NCBI GenBank assembly: GCA_003212795.1
Contig: QCOV01000003.1
Span: forward strand, 1-64,000
Length of the DNA stretch: 64,000 bases
From: OCS116 cluster bacterium AG-435-F03
GTDB taxonomy: Bacteria; Pseudomonadota; Alphaproteobacteria; MED-G09
Reading direction: 5' to 3'
The first letter of the stretch is position 1; every line of letters begins with the position of its first letter. The position numbers were made by a program, and so were the translations under genes. The notes beneath the pieces are model-generated. The model saw nothing but the letters and a program-made list of their open reading frames with translations, was not told where the DNA came from and ran no database searches. Below, piece by piece: positions 29,811 through 38,994 of this stretch.

Positions 29811-30689
29811 ATGTCAGACACAATTTTGAATAAAAAATTTGAATGTTTTGATTTAGAAATTGAAAATAAGATTGCTAAGTTAACTCTTAATAGACCAGAA
29901 AAACTTAACAGTATGATTAGATCCTTTTGGGATGAATTACCTGAAATTATCACTGCTATTGATCAAGAAGCACTTGCTAGGGTTATTGTTATTTCTTCGA
30001 CTGGAAAACATTTTTCAGCAGGTATGGATCTTTCTGTCTTCTCACAAAATAATGTAACTAGCTCAGATAATAAAAATAAAAAAGAAGAAGGTCGTTTTAG
30101 AGGAAGCTTTTATAAGAACTTACTAAAACTTCAAGAAACATTTAGTTGTATAGATAATTCAAGAATTCCTGTTTTAATGGCATTGCAAGGTGGTTGCATT
30201 GGTGGTGCAGTTGATTTTGCCTCTGCATCAGATATGCGATACTGTACTGAAGATGCATTTTTCTGTATTCAAGAAATAAATATTGGAATGACTGCTGATG
30301 TAGGAACTTTTCCAAGGCTTCCATATTTAATTCCAATGGGTCTAGTAAAAGAACTTGCTTATACAGGGCGACGCTTACTTGCTGATGAAGCAAAAGAGTC
30401 AGGGCTTGTAAATAAAGTTTTTAAAAATCAGGAAGAGATGATGAATTATGTTATGGATATAGCCACTCAAATTGCTGAAAAAACTCCACTAGCAGTTTGG
30501 GGTTCAAAAGATATGATCAATTTTACTAGAGGAAGAACAGTAAGAGAAGGACTTGATCGTATAGCTTTATGGCAATCCGGTATGTATCATCCTAAATCTG
30601 ATATGAAAGAAGCATTTGATGCGCAAATGGAGAATCGTGATGCAAAGTTTGAAGATCTTTATCCACTAAAAAAAGATTTTGGACTTTAG
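29811..30689 (+). CDS. Delta(3,5)-delta(2,4)-dienoyl-CoA isomerase-like crotonase (ECH1 type)
   Basis: The 292-residue protein matches the ECH1 branch of the crotonase family, which shifts double bonds in odd-position dienoyl-CoAs during unsaturated fatty-acid oxidation. Segments QGGCIGGAVDFASASDMRY, FCIQEINIGMTADVGT and KHFSAGMDL read like ECH1. The acidic triad D135, E155 and D163 has the same spacing (20 and 8) as the catalytic residues of mammalian ECH1. The frame opens at 29799, but ATG 29811 has GGAG 6 nt upstream and is chosen. Its end overlaps the converging protease stop by 4 bases. Confidence 0.92.
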   Translation: MSDTILNKKFECFDLEIENKIAKLTLNRPEKLNSMIRSFWDELPEIITAIDQEALARVIVISSTGKHFSAGMDLSVFSQNNVTSSDNKNKKEEGRFRGSFYKNLLKLQETFSCIDNSRIPVLMALQGGCIGGAVDFASASDMRYCTEDAFFCIQEINIGMTADVGTFPRLPYLIPMGLVKELAYTGRRLLADEAKESGLVNKVFKNQEEMMNYVMDIATQIAEKTPLAVWGSKDMINFTRGRTVREGLDRIALWQSGMYHPKSDMKEAFDAQMENRDAKFEDLYPLKKDFGL

Positions 30690-33166
30690 AATTTTTCTTT
30701 ATAGGTAAAAAGCCAAGAAAAGTTCAAAGGTGTATCTGTATTGAATGAATTTCTTGATATTTCAACATACGACCCTAAAGCACCAGATTTTAAATCTTTA
30801 AACCATATGAACTCTAAACTGATATTTCTTTTTAGAGGTTCTAAGAAAATATTTTTTCTTTCATATTGAATATTTTTTTCTTTATCGCGACCAATAGGTA
30901 GGTTTAATTCAAGCTTTCCTTTTTCTGCATATGGCTTTTGTCTTATCAATATAGCAAAAGTATCATCCTCAAATAGAAATTTATTTTTCTGTAGACCAAT
31001 ATCAAAACTACTTTCATAAACACTTGATATGCTGCTTATATATAGATCTGATTTAACCGGTAAGATTCTAGAGAAATTAAAACTAGCAATTAATTCGTAG
31101 TTTCTTCTAAATTTATATGTATGAAAACTTGAAAAAAATAATGATTTAGCATTACTAATATCGCCAAAAGCACCTGTAAAAGAGTTAGAGAAGTATTTTT
31201 CTTTATTTATTAGAAATCCAAATGAATTTTTACTTTGATAGTTCTTTAGATTATCTTTTTCAAATGAAATATAAGAACCAAAAGATCTATTTTTTTTTGG
31301 TATTATAAAAGAAGGAAGACTTAACCAGTTTTCTTGTCTTTCTAAACCAGAAAAAAATGTCATACTTATATTTTTAGATATAAAATCAGAAGCCAAAGAA
31401 AAACTAAATCCATCTTCGGCACTTATCAACCATGGAATATCAAAAACATTATTACTCATAAAAGACCTAGATAATTTAAATCTTTTTTTAGGATCTAAAA
31501 TATGGGCTGAAGGATTTAATCCATAATAAAGAGAAAAATTAATTAAATTACTTTTCAATGCAAAACCAGCGTCACTTAACCTTAATCCATTATAGCCATT
31601 AGAATTGGTTAAATTATTCCATGAAGAAAAAGTAAACATATTTTTTGATGACGACTGGTAACTATCTTTTTTTAAGCTTACCAACCTATCAAGCTGACTA
31701 AAATTTATCTTGGATTGAAAAAAATTAACTGCTGGTACAAAAAAAGGTGCACCTAATGCATCAAATAAAGCAATATGATCTTTTTGAAGTGAAATCTTTA
31801 AGCTATTTCCAAACGACATACCTGTTTTAAGATATGAGCCTTCTAAGGAAAAAGAATTAACTGAAGATAGGTTATCAGAATAGGCAGATAAAAAACCAAC
31901 AGGTGAAACAGCTGCTCCAAGATCTAAAAGTCCTTGACCATAAGTAGCCTCATCAGCATATTCACCTTCCTTATTTGCAGTTTTGTAAAGTCTATCAATT
32001 ATTTCTTTTGTTGATAAATTATCTTTAAATGCTCCCTTTAAAACAGCTAGTGCACCGGTAACATGAGGAGCAGCAAATGATGTCCCTGAAGCTAAAAGAT
32101 AGGCTTCAGTTGGGTGATTTTTTAAATATTCAAGAACATCCTCATTAAGACCATTTTTTTCTTTCTCAGATAATGAAGCATATAAATTATTTGGAATTGC
32201 AACATTAATCCTACTACCTGGTGCAGCAATGCATGTATTTTTTACAACACCGCATCTATTTGACCAATCGGCAATTTTACCTTCTCTATCAACAGCTACA
32301 ACAGCAATATTGTTATCGGCTAGTTCTGGAAAGTAGTAAGATAAACCAGCTAACCAGCCAGGATCCGCAGCATCAACTTTTTCTCCATTTGTATCTGTAA
32401 TGCCGTTATAATTACCTGCAGACCAAACAAATATTGTTTCTTTATTTTTTTCAAGAGAGTTGATAAATTTTGGAAAATTAGATTCGAAAGTCTCTTTTGG
32501 GTAATCTGTAATTTGTCCGGTAAACCCAAAGCTATTATTTACTATGTCAGCTTTGCTCGATAATTCGTTATATAAATTTGCTTCAGATTGATCATAGTAA
32601 GACCAGTCATATTTTTGGATTGTTGTCGGAACATAATCTCCATCAGCTGGCGGGTCACCTAATTCAGTGGCAATAAATAAAATTTGTGACTCATAAGCTA
32701 CTCCTTGCATATTGCTTGGTATATCTTTTGCATCTCTTCTTGCAGCTATTATTGATGCTGTAGCTGTACCATGAAACTTTTCCCATGGAGTTGGCTCTCT
32801 ATCCCCAGAATAAGTTAAAATACTATCTGGATGCAATATTCCTTCTCTCAAAAACTCATGATGCCCCCAATCTAGTGCTTCATCTACTACTGCTACAGTT
32901 ATACCCTCGCCTGTTGCACCAATTACATATGCGCTGGAAGCATTAATAAAATCTAAGCCCCATTGATTAAAATATTCCGGTGTTTCTATTTCTTTTAAAT
33001 CCAATATAGGAAATAAGTTACTTGCAGACTCATCCTCCAAAACAGTTTCATTTGGAACTTCTGAAACAGGGACAACATTTGAACCCCCTCCTCCACAAGA
33101 TGTTAAAAGAAAAACAAACAGAAGATATAATTTTCTAGAAATAAATAAGTTAAAAAATTTAGTCAT
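30686..33166 (-). CDS. Subtilisin-like serine protease lipoprotein with C-terminal beta-barrel (NalP/SphB1-like)
   Basis: The 826-residue protein starts with a signal and lipobox LTSC (Cys24), then a Gly-rich linker, then a peptidase S8 domain with the triad D95 (VAVVDEALD), H132 (FHGTATAS) and S363 (SGTSFAAPHV), and the oxyanion Asn in SAGNYNG. After about residue 430 the sequence changes to aromatic and polar beta-type strands and ends in a strand with terminal Phe, as expected of an autotransporter barrel. Known subtilisin autotransporters that are lipoproteins (NalP, SphB1) have this layout and process other surface proteins; that role is inferred here. It has no ribosome site of its own and overlaps the upstream small gene by 8 bases (ATGACTAA), suggesting translational coupling. 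Confidence 0.87.
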   Translation of the reverse strand: MTKFFNLFISRKLYLLFVFLLTSCGGGGSNVVPVSEVPNETVLEDESASNLFPILDLKEIETPEYFNQWGLDFINASSAYVIGATGEGITVAVVDEALDWGHHEFLREGILHPDSILTYSGDREPTPWEKFHGTATASIIAARRDAKDIPSNMQGVAYESQILFIATELGDPPADGDYVPTTIQKYDWSYYDQSEANLYNELSSKADIVNNSFGFTGQITDYPKETFESNFPKFINSLEKNKETIFVWSAGNYNGITDTNGEKVDAADPGWLAGLSYYFPELADNNIAVVAVDREGKIADWSNRCGVVKNTCIAAPGSRINVAIPNNLYASLSEKEKNGLNEDVLEYLKNHPTEAYLLASGTSFAAPHVTGALAVLKGAFKDNLSTKEIIDRLYKTANKEGEYADEATYGQGLLDLGAAVSPVGFLSAYSDNLSSVNSFSLEGSYLKTGMSFGNSLKISLQKDHIALFDALGAPFFVPAVNFFQSKINFSQLDRLVSLKKDSYQSSSKNMFTFSSWNNLTNSNGYNGLRLSDAGFALKSNLINFSLYYGLNPSAHILDPKKRFKLSRSFMSNNVFDIPWLISAEDGFSFSLASDFISKNISMTFFSGLERQENWLSLPSFIIPKKNRSFGSYISFEKDNLKNYQSKNSFGFLINKEKYFSNSFTGAFGDISNAKSLFFSSFHTYKFRRNYELIASFNFSRILPVKSDLYISSISSVYESSFDIGLQKNKFLFEDDTFAILIRQKPYAEKGKLELNLPIGRDKEKNIQYERKNIFLEPLKRNISLEFIWFKDLKSGALGSYVEISRNSFNTDTPLNFSWLFTYKEKF

Positions 33167-33419
33167 TTAAAGCCCATATACTCATGACTTGAGAATTATT
33201 TTTTTTAATATCAGTAATAATGGTTTTTAAAAAAATTACCTTATTAGTTTTTTTGATTACCGCGTTTTTGATATTATAATCCTCTAAGTTATCAGAGATA
33301 TTTAAAGATCCAATATCTATATTTATAGAAATTATTTTTGCACTAGGTGGAATATCGGTGCTCTTGAAAACTTCTTCTTCTGATAAAAATTTAAATAATT
33401 TTGAAGACTCATCATCCAT
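33159..33419 (-). CDS. Small protein of unknown function coupled to the protease gene
   Basis: This 86-residue frame has AGAGG 8 nt before its ATG, and its last codons overlap the start of the subtilisin gene by 8 bases. The protein has no signal peptide or membrane span; it contains an acidic start (MDDESSKLFKFLSEEE), mixed beta-rich middle and a lysine-rich end. I do not recognise a family. The overlap and good ribosome site support expression; it may mainly serve to load ribosomes onto the protease message, or it may regulate the protease. Confidence 0.6.
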   Translation of the reverse strand: MDDESSKLFKFLSEEEVFKSTDIPPSAKIISINIDIGSLNISDNLEDYNIKNAVIKKTNKVIFLKTIITDIKKNNSQVMSIWALND

Positions 33420-33466
33420 AAATTCTGCCTCTTATTCAACTTTAATATAATGATTTGTTCTTAATA

Positions 33467-34270
33467 TTAAAATTTATCGAAATTATGACCATCCTTAATA
33501 TATTCTTCCATCATTTCTATAGCTTGATCGTCATTGGCAATAAGATTAGCAAAAAGATCACCCTCTTCATCAACACTTTCTTGAGTAGATTTATTCCAAC
33601 TATTTTTTATTATTTGCTTAATAGATTGAAGTGCAAAAGGAGGTTTATCAAGAAACTCGGAGGCCATTTTCTTTGCTTCACCAAGAACATTCTTTTGAAC
33701 GACATGATGAACTAATCCTTCTTCCTTAGCTTCCTCAGGATAAAAAGTTCTACCTCGTAAAACCCATTCTAATGCCTTTCCGGGGCCAACCAATCTTGCT
33801 AATCTAGTTGTACCTCCAGCTCCAGGTATTATTCCTACTAAGATTTCCATCTGCCCAATTGTATAGTCACCCTTTTCAGCTATACGAATGTCACAGGCTA
33901 AAGCTAATTCGCAACCGCCTCCTCCGCAATAACCATTAATTGCAGCAATAGTTGGCTTTTTCATATTGTCGATGTTTTCCCAAAACATTCTCAATGGTGC
34001 TCTTGTATGTCTAGTTTCATATAGCCCTTTCTTTCTTCTTTCTTTTATAACATCAGACATCGCTAGAATTTCTTCGACTGAAAAATGCTTAATAAAAACC
34101 CCTGGCATACCGCCAGTAAAAATGACAGTCTTAATGGAATCATCATTATCTAGATCTTCGATCATTGGTATTGTCTCAGCAATCATTTCAGATGTTAGAA
34201 AACCTTTTGGTGGATTATTAAAAGTAATAATGCCAATTCCATTATCTTTTTCACTTGTAACTAAAGACAT
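33467..34270 (-). CDS. Enoyl-CoA hydratase/isomerase family protein (crotonase)
   Basis: This 267-residue crotonase has the NGYCGGGGCELALACDIRIA oxyanion region with a catalytic Glu in CELA, and GQMEILVGIIPGAGGTTRLARLVG with the second Glu position. This is a classical hydratase pattern. GAGG precedes the ATG. The start of the gene is 20 nt from a palindromic element at 34290 in the divergent gap to the thiolase gene, so both could be regulated together. Downstream lies the small gene and protease. Acyl chain preference is unknown. Confidence 0.9.
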   Translation of the reverse strand: MSLVTSEKDNGIGIITFNNPPKGFLTSEMIAETIPMIEDLDNDDSIKTVIFTGGMPGVFIKHFSVEEILAMSDVIKERRKKGLYETRHTRAPLRMFWENIDNMKKPTIAAINGYCGGGGCELALACDIRIAEKGDYTIGQMEILVGIIPGAGGTTRLARLVGPGKALEWVLRGRTFYPEEAKEEGLVHHVVQKNVLGEAKKMASEFLDKPPFALQSIKQIIKNSWNKSTQESVDEEGDLFANLIANDDQAIEMMEEYIKDGHNFDKF

Positions 34271-34289
34271 AAAAACCTCATCAAATTTT

Positions 34290-34306
34290 GTTAACTTAAG
34301 GTTAAC
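34290..34306. promoter_or_regulatory. Candidate operator, GTTAAC-TTAAG-GTTAAC
   Basis: Two GTTAAC palindromes separated by 5 nt form a 17-bp nearly symmetric site in the 170-nt gap between the divergent crotonase and thiolase genes, just 20 nt from the crotonase start. Such symmetry fits a dimeric repressor, for example a TetR-type fatty-acid regulator, but no regulator is encoded nearby and the assignment is inference. Confidence 0.45.
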
Positions 34307-34440
34307 TCTTTTTAATTTTTTATCAAAACTAAATTAATGTTGTTGAATTGTATTTTTTTTAATTAACTATTGAAAAAAAAGTTTTTCTGTTCACAATACA
34401 GTTTAAATTTACTTAATATAAATATCCTTAGGAGATAGCG

Positions 34441-35628
34441 ATGACTAGAGAAGCAGTAATAGTATCTACAGCAAGAACAGGTTTAGCCAAATCAGGTAGA
34501 GGCGGCTTTAATATGACGCATGGTGCCGCAATAGCAGGTCATGCAGTTAAGCATTCTATTGAAAGAGCAAACTTAGATCCTGCAGAAATTGATGATGTTA
34601 TTATGGGATGCGGAACTCCTGAAGGTGCAACAGGCCAGAATGTTGGAAGATTGGCTGCTATTTGGGCAGGCTGTCCCGTAACTACATCTGGAGTTACAGT
34701 TAATAGATTTTGTTCTTCAGGTTTACAAACAATCGCTATGGCTGCCGGTCGTGTTGTAGCAGAAGGGGCTGATGCTGTGGTAGGAGCAGGCGTAGAATCG
34801 ATTTCTATGGTTTCAATGCAGGGTATTAATTTAAAAGATATAACAGAAGAAAAGTTAATGGAATCCTATCCTGCACTATGGATGCCAATGATCGAAACTG
34901 CAGACATAGTAGCCAAAAGATATGATATTAGCAGAGAAAGCCAAGATGAATATTCGTTACAAAGTCAGCAAAGAACAGCTGCTGCTCAAGATGCTGGTTA
35001 TTACGAACATGAAATTGTTCCTATGGATACAAAAATGAAAGTTGTTGATAAAGAAACTGGTGAAGAATCAGTGGTAGATTATACAGTCGATAGAGATGAG
35101 TGTAACCGACCTCAGACAACATTAGAAGGTTTAGCAGGTCTGCCTCCTGTTAGAGGTGAAGAGCATTTTATCACAGCAGGTAATGCGTCGCAACTATCTG
35201 ATGGCGCTGCATCAGTTGTTGTTATGGACTCAAAACTTGCTGAAAAGAAAGGTCTAGAACCTCTTGGAGCTTTTAGAGGATTTGCTGTTGCCGGATGCGA
35301 GCCTGATGAAATGGGTATCGGTCCTGTATATGCGATCCCAAAATTATTGGAAAAAAATAACCTAACAGTTGATGATATTGATTTATGGGAACTAAATGAA
35401 GCTTTTGCAAGTCAGACATTATATTGTCGTGATAAGCTAGGAATTGATAATGACAAGCTTAATGTTAATGGGGGTTCAATTTCAATTGGACATCCATTTG
35501 GTATGACTGGAGCTAGACTCGTTGGTCACATTCTTCTTGAAGGAAAAAGAAGAAAAGCAAAAAATGTCGTTGTAACCATGTGTATTGGTGGTGGAATGGG
35601 TGCTGCTGGGCTATTTGAAGTATACTAG
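34441..35628 (+). CDS. Acetyl-CoA C-acyltransferase (thiolase)
   Basis: This 395-residue thiolase carries the acylated cysteine C91 in [12 protein letters not shown], the [15 protein letters not shown] segment with the catalytic His, and the C-terminal [15 protein letters not shown] with the second cysteine. It cleaves 3-ketoacyl-CoA with CoA, completing beta-oxidation begun by the hydratases and the bifunctional enzyme in this window, although acetoacetyl-CoA could be its substrate. AGGAG precedes the ATG with good spacing. It converges on the MDR oxidoreductase gene with a one-base gap. Confidence 0.94.
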   Translation: MTREAVIVSTARTGLAKSGRGGFNMTHGAAIAGHAVKHSIERANLDPAEIDDVIMGCGTPEGATGQNVGRLAAIWAGCPVTTSGVTVNRFCSSGLQTIAMAAGRVVAEGADAVVGAGVESISMVSMQGINLKDITEEKLMESYPALWMPMIETADIVAKRYDISRESQDEYSLQSQQRTAAAQDAGYYEHEIVPMDTKMKVVDKETGEESVVDYTVDRDECNRPQTTLEGLAGLPPVRGEEHFITAGNASQLSDGAASVVVMDSKLAEKKGLEPLGAFRGFAVAGCEPDEMGIGPVYAIPKLLEKNNLTVDDIDLWELNEAFASQTLYCRDKLGIDNDKLNVNGGSISIGHPFGMTGARLVGHILLEGKRRKAKNVVVTMCIGGGMGAAGLFEVY

Positions 35629-35629
35629 T

Positions 35630-36658
35630 TTAAGGTTCATCTGAAACCTTAATTACCAGCTTACCTGTATTTTCACCTGTGAACAATTTATTGACTGCAC
35701 TTGGAGCATTTTCAATGCCTTCTACAATATCTACTCTATATTGAATTTTTCCTTCTGCCATCCATTTTGATAAAGCTTCTAAACTCTCAGAATATCTATC
35801 AAGATAATCGGAAACTAAAAAGCCTTTTACTGTTAATCTTTTCATTAATATATTTCTAAACATTTTTGGTCCGGGAGTGTCCCAGTCATTATACATTGAA
35901 ATAAGTCCGCAAACGGGAATTCGACCATAATTATTCATAAGTGTAAGAGCAGCATCCAAAGTTTCACCCCCAACATTCTCAAAATATATATCTATACCCT
36001 CAGGACACTTTTCTTTTAGTGACTCTAAAATTGGTTCTTTTTTATAATTGATAACCTCATCAACTTTAAGATCATTTTTTAACCAGGCACATTTATCGTC
36101 ATTACCTGCAATAGCTACCACGCGGCAACCCTTGATTTTAGCCAATTGACATACAATAGATCCTACGGCTCCTGCAGCAGCTGAAACAACAACTGTTTCA
36201 TCCTCTTTTGGTTTACCAATATCAAGGAAGCCGAAATAAGCTGTTGGACCTGTAAAGCCTAAAACAGAAATGAGCGCTGTCAAAGGTATAGATTCTTCCA
36301 TTGGAATAGCGACAGCCTCTTCTCCAGGAATTATAAAGTACTCTTGCCAACCTCCATGCATTCCGCCTTGAACAATGTCACCTGCTTTGATATGAGGAAC
36401 TTTTGACTCTTCAACGACAGCAAGTGATCCGCCCGCCCTCATAATATCCCCTATCTCAACGGGCTCCATATACTGATCAATGTCTGACATCCAAATTCTA
36501 TTAGTAGGATCTAATGAAAAATAGATAGTTTTAGCTAGTATTTGACCCTCTGAAATTTCAGGTATTTCCTCAGTAACCAACTCAAGATCATTTTCATTAA
36601 TTATTCCATCAGGTCTTCTTCTTAATCGCCATGATCTAGTTGTTCTATTTGAATTCAT
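35630..36658 (-). CDS. NADP-dependent MDR oxidoreductase, alkenal/alkenone reductase-like (copy 1)
   Basis: The 342-residue protein belongs to the zinc-free medium-chain reductase branch (leukotriene B4 dehydrogenase, CurA-like). It has the Rossmann segment VSAAAGAVGSIVCQLAKIKG, the YFENVGGETLDAAL stretch and the FGFLDIGKPKEDE region typical of the group. No zinc-ligand Cys pattern is present. It would reduce an activated C=C bond in enones or enals with NADPH. AGGAG precedes the ATG. A paralogue at 40351 is recognisable by common segments (for example CPEGIDIYFENVGG versus CPEGVDIYFDNVAG). It is divergent from nrdA. Confidence 0.9.
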   Translation of the reverse strand: MNSNRTTRSWRLRRRPDGIINENDLELVTEEIPEISEGQILAKTIYFSLDPTNRIWMSDIDQYMEPVEIGDIMRAGGSLAVVEESKVPHIKAGDIVQGGMHGGWQEYFIIPGEEAVAIPMEESIPLTALISVLGFTGPTAYFGFLDIGKPKEDETVVVSAAAGAVGSIVCQLAKIKGCRVVAIAGNDDKCAWLKNDLKVDEVINYKKEPILESLKEKCPEGIDIYFENVGGETLDAALTLMNNYGRIPVCGLISMYNDWDTPGPKMFRNILMKRLTVKGFLVSDYLDRYSESLEALSKWMAEGKIQYRVDIVEGIENAPSAVNKLFTGENTGKLVIKVSDEP

Positions 36659-36745
36659 TTCTCTTACTCCTGTGCTGCAATGTTTATCTTAATGCGTGAT
36701 TTAATAAAAAAAAGAAAAAAAATTTACACTTTTTTATTTTCTTTA

Positions 36746-36773
36746 TTGACCTCGTAAACGAACACGCTACTAT
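36746..36773 (+). promoter_or_regulatory. Probable nrdAB promoter
   Basis: TTGACC at 36746-36751 and TACTAT at 36768-36773 with a 16-nt spacer form a reasonable sigma-70 promoter upstream of nrdA. The -10 element lies inside the first NrdR-like box, as expected for repression. Confidence 0.55.
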
Positions 36774-36813
36774 ATTTTGTGTTACTCAATGTGTATCACC
36801 CTACTTATAGGGG
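36767..36813 (+). promoter_or_regulatory. Paired NrdR boxes upstream of nrdAB
   Basis: The first 16-bp site (36767-36782, CTACTATATTTTGTGT) matches the known NrdR consensus acaCwATATwTwGtgt at 14 positions. The second (36798-36813, ACCCTACTTATAGGGG) matches more loosely, about 11. They are 15 bp apart, about three helical turns centre to centre, which is the usual arrangement of NrdR box pairs. NrdR itself is not in the window. Confidence 0.68.
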
Positions 36814-36932
36814 TATTAAACAAAAAATTAATACATCTGCTACACTTGTATATATACAGAGATGATCTGCCCTAGGAGAAAACCCGATTCACCTTAAGAG
36901 GATCCGACTCTGAAAAAAAAGGATAAAAAAAC

Positions 36933-38987
36933 ATGTTGATGGAAAACCTAGAAAAAACCAAGAAATCAAAAAGAAAGACTCCACCATTAACAATTTCTGG
37001 ATATACTGACAGTGAAATGGAGCAGCTATATTCACAAGCAAAATCTAAAGTTGGAGAGAAACCACCAACAGAAAACCTAAATGAACCTAAGATGGATTTT
37101 AAGGTAGCAGATAGAGCAGTCCAACATAGTGGTACAGGAAAAACTGTAAAAATAGATCCATCTAGAGACTCTCTACTAACGGATTTTGGAAGAGAAACGC
37201 TTGAAGATAGATATCTAATGAAAGGTGAGAGCTTTCAGGAACTATTTGCTAGAGTTGCATCATATTATGGTGACGATGATGAACATTCTCAAAGACTATA
37301 CGATTATATTTCTCAACTATGGTTTATGCCTGCAACACCAATTCTTTCTAATGGAGGCAATAAAAGAGGATTACCTATTTCATGCTTTCTCAATGAAGCA
37401 AATGATAGCCTTGATGGAATAGTAGATCTATGGACTGAAAATGTCTGGCTTGCCTCAAGAGGAGGAGGTATAGGTTCATACTGGGGTAACCTTCGTTCAA
37501 TTGGTGAATCCGTAGGTGGTGTTGGTAAAACAAGTGGTATTGTTCCATTTATAAAAGTTATGGATTCTCTTACTTTGGCAATTAGTCAGGGCTCACTAAG
37601 AAGAGGATCGGCAGCAGTATATTTGCCAGTTGATCATCCGGAGATTGAAGAATTCATTGAAATTAGACGACCGACAGGTGGTGATCCTAACAGAAAAGCA
37701 TTAAACCTCCATCATGGTGTATTAATAAGTGATTCTTTTATGCGTGCAGTTGAAGAAGATGGTGAATGGGACTTAAGAAGTCCAAAAGACCAAACTGTTC
37801 AAAAATCTATTTCTGCAAGGTCGCTATGGATAAGACTTCTAACGGCAAGAGTTGAAACAGGTGAGCCTTATTTAGTTTTTAAAGATAGAGTCAATAATTT
37901 AAGGCCAGAGCAACAAAAACTAGCGGGCTTGGAAATTAAAACATCAAATCTATGTAGTGAGATAACATTACCAACAGGAACTGATCATCATGGCAAAGAA
38001 AGAACGGCTGTTTGCTGTCTATCATCAGTTAATATTGAAAAATATTATGAGTGGGAAAATGATAAAAACTTTATTCCTGATATCATGAGATTTTTAGATA
38101 ATGTAATACAAGACTTTATAGATAATGCTCCAGAAACAATGAATACAGCAGCATACTCAGCAATGAGAGAAAGATCCGTTGGTCTTGGTGTTATGGGGCT
38201 TCACTCATTTTTTCAAGCAAATAATATTCCTTGGGAAGGCGTTACTGCAAAATCATGGAATAAGAAAATATTTAATCACATAAAAGGCCAAGTCGATAAA
38301 AGTTCAAGGGACTTAGCTGAAACTAAAGGCGCTTGCCCAGATGCTGAAGAATATGGAATAAAGGAAAGATTTTCCAATAAGACGGCTGTAGCGCCTACAG
38401 CATCAATCTCTATTATATGTGGTGGAGCAAGCCCAGGAATTGAACCTATAGCCGCTAATGTTTATTCCCACAAAACACTCTCCGGCACTTTCACAGTTAG
38501 AAATTCTCATCTAAAAAGACTATTAGCTGAGAAGGATCAAGATAATGACGAAGTTTGGATATCCATTTTAAATAACAGAGGCTCAGTTCAGCATCTTGAT
38601 TTTCTTTCAGATCATGAAAAAGATGTATTCAAGACAGCAATTGAGATTGATCAAAGATGGTTAATTGATCTTGCTGCAGATAGAACAGAAATGATCGATC
38701 AGGCACAATCATTAAATGTTTTTGTCCCTGCTGATAGTAATAAAAAATATATCCATGATATTCATTACAGTGCTTGGAAAAAGGGAGTAAAAAGTCTATA
38801 TTATTGTCGATCACAATCAATTCAAAGAGCGGAAACTGGTTCTTCTGATGAAGTTCAAAAAGAAGAAGAAATCAAATCACATGATGAAGATAAAAAAATT
38901 GAAAATAAGTCAAAAACTCTTGATGAAATGGTTGCAGAATCAAGTATAAACGATGATGATTATGATGAGTGTCTATCCTGTCAGTGA
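36933..38987 (+). CDS. nrdA: Class I ribonucleoside-diphosphate reductase large subunit
   Basis: NrdA reduces ribonucleotides to deoxyribonucleotides. The 684-residue protein has active-site cysteines C151 (PISCFLNE) and C361/362 (TAVCCLSS), the thiyl residue set N339, C341, E343 (SNLCSEI), and the mobile C-terminal CLSCQ pair that exchanges with thioredoxin or glutaredoxin. There is no obvious ATP-cone at the N-terminus, where the first 60 residues are polar and short; the protein is shorter than E. coli NrdA. AAGGA lies 8 nt upstream of ATG 36933; ATG 36939 is an alternative. The small subunit gene follows 7 nt later. Confidence 0.95.
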   Translation: MLMENLEKTKKSKRKTPPLTISGYTDSEMEQLYSQAKSKVGEKPPTENLNEPKMDFKVADRAVQHSGTGKTVKIDPSRDSLLTDFGRETLEDRYLMKGESFQELFARVASYYGDDDEHSQRLYDYISQLWFMPATPILSNGGNKRGLPISCFLNEANDSLDGIVDLWTENVWLASRGGGIGSYWGNLRSIGESVGGVGKTSGIVPFIKVMDSLTLAISQGSLRRGSAAVYLPVDHPEIEEFIEIRRPTGGDPNRKALNLHHGVLISDSFMRAVEEDGEWDLRSPKDQTVQKSISARSLWIRLLTARVETGEPYLVFKDRVNNLRPEQQKLAGLEIKTSNLCSEITLPTGTDHHGKERTAVCCLSSVNIEKYYEWENDKNFIPDIMRFLDNVIQDFIDNAPETMNTAAYSAMRERSVGLGVMGLHSFFQANNIPWEGVTAKSWNKKIFNHIKGQVDKSSRDLAETKGACPDAEEYGIKERFSNKTAVAPTASISIICGGASPGIEPIAANVYSHKTLSGTFTVRNSHLKRLLAEKDQDNDEVWISILNNRGSVQHLDFLSDHEKDVFKTAIEIDQRWLIDLAADRTEMIDQAQSLNVFVPADSNKKYIHDIHYSAWKKGVKSLYYCRSQSIQRAETGSSDEVQKEEEIKSHDEDKKIENKSKTLDEMVAESSINDDDYDECLSCQ

Positions 38988-38994
38988 GTAAGAA

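Noticed and set aside
33966-34337. 123-residue plus-strand frame across a crotonase start
   Set aside because: It is antisense to a well-supported crotonase with catalytic residues and lacks any recognisable features.
36841-36932. Cobalamin riboswitch before ribonucleotide reductase
   Set aside because: No B12-box sequence is seen, and the reductase is a class I enzyme which does not use cobalamin.
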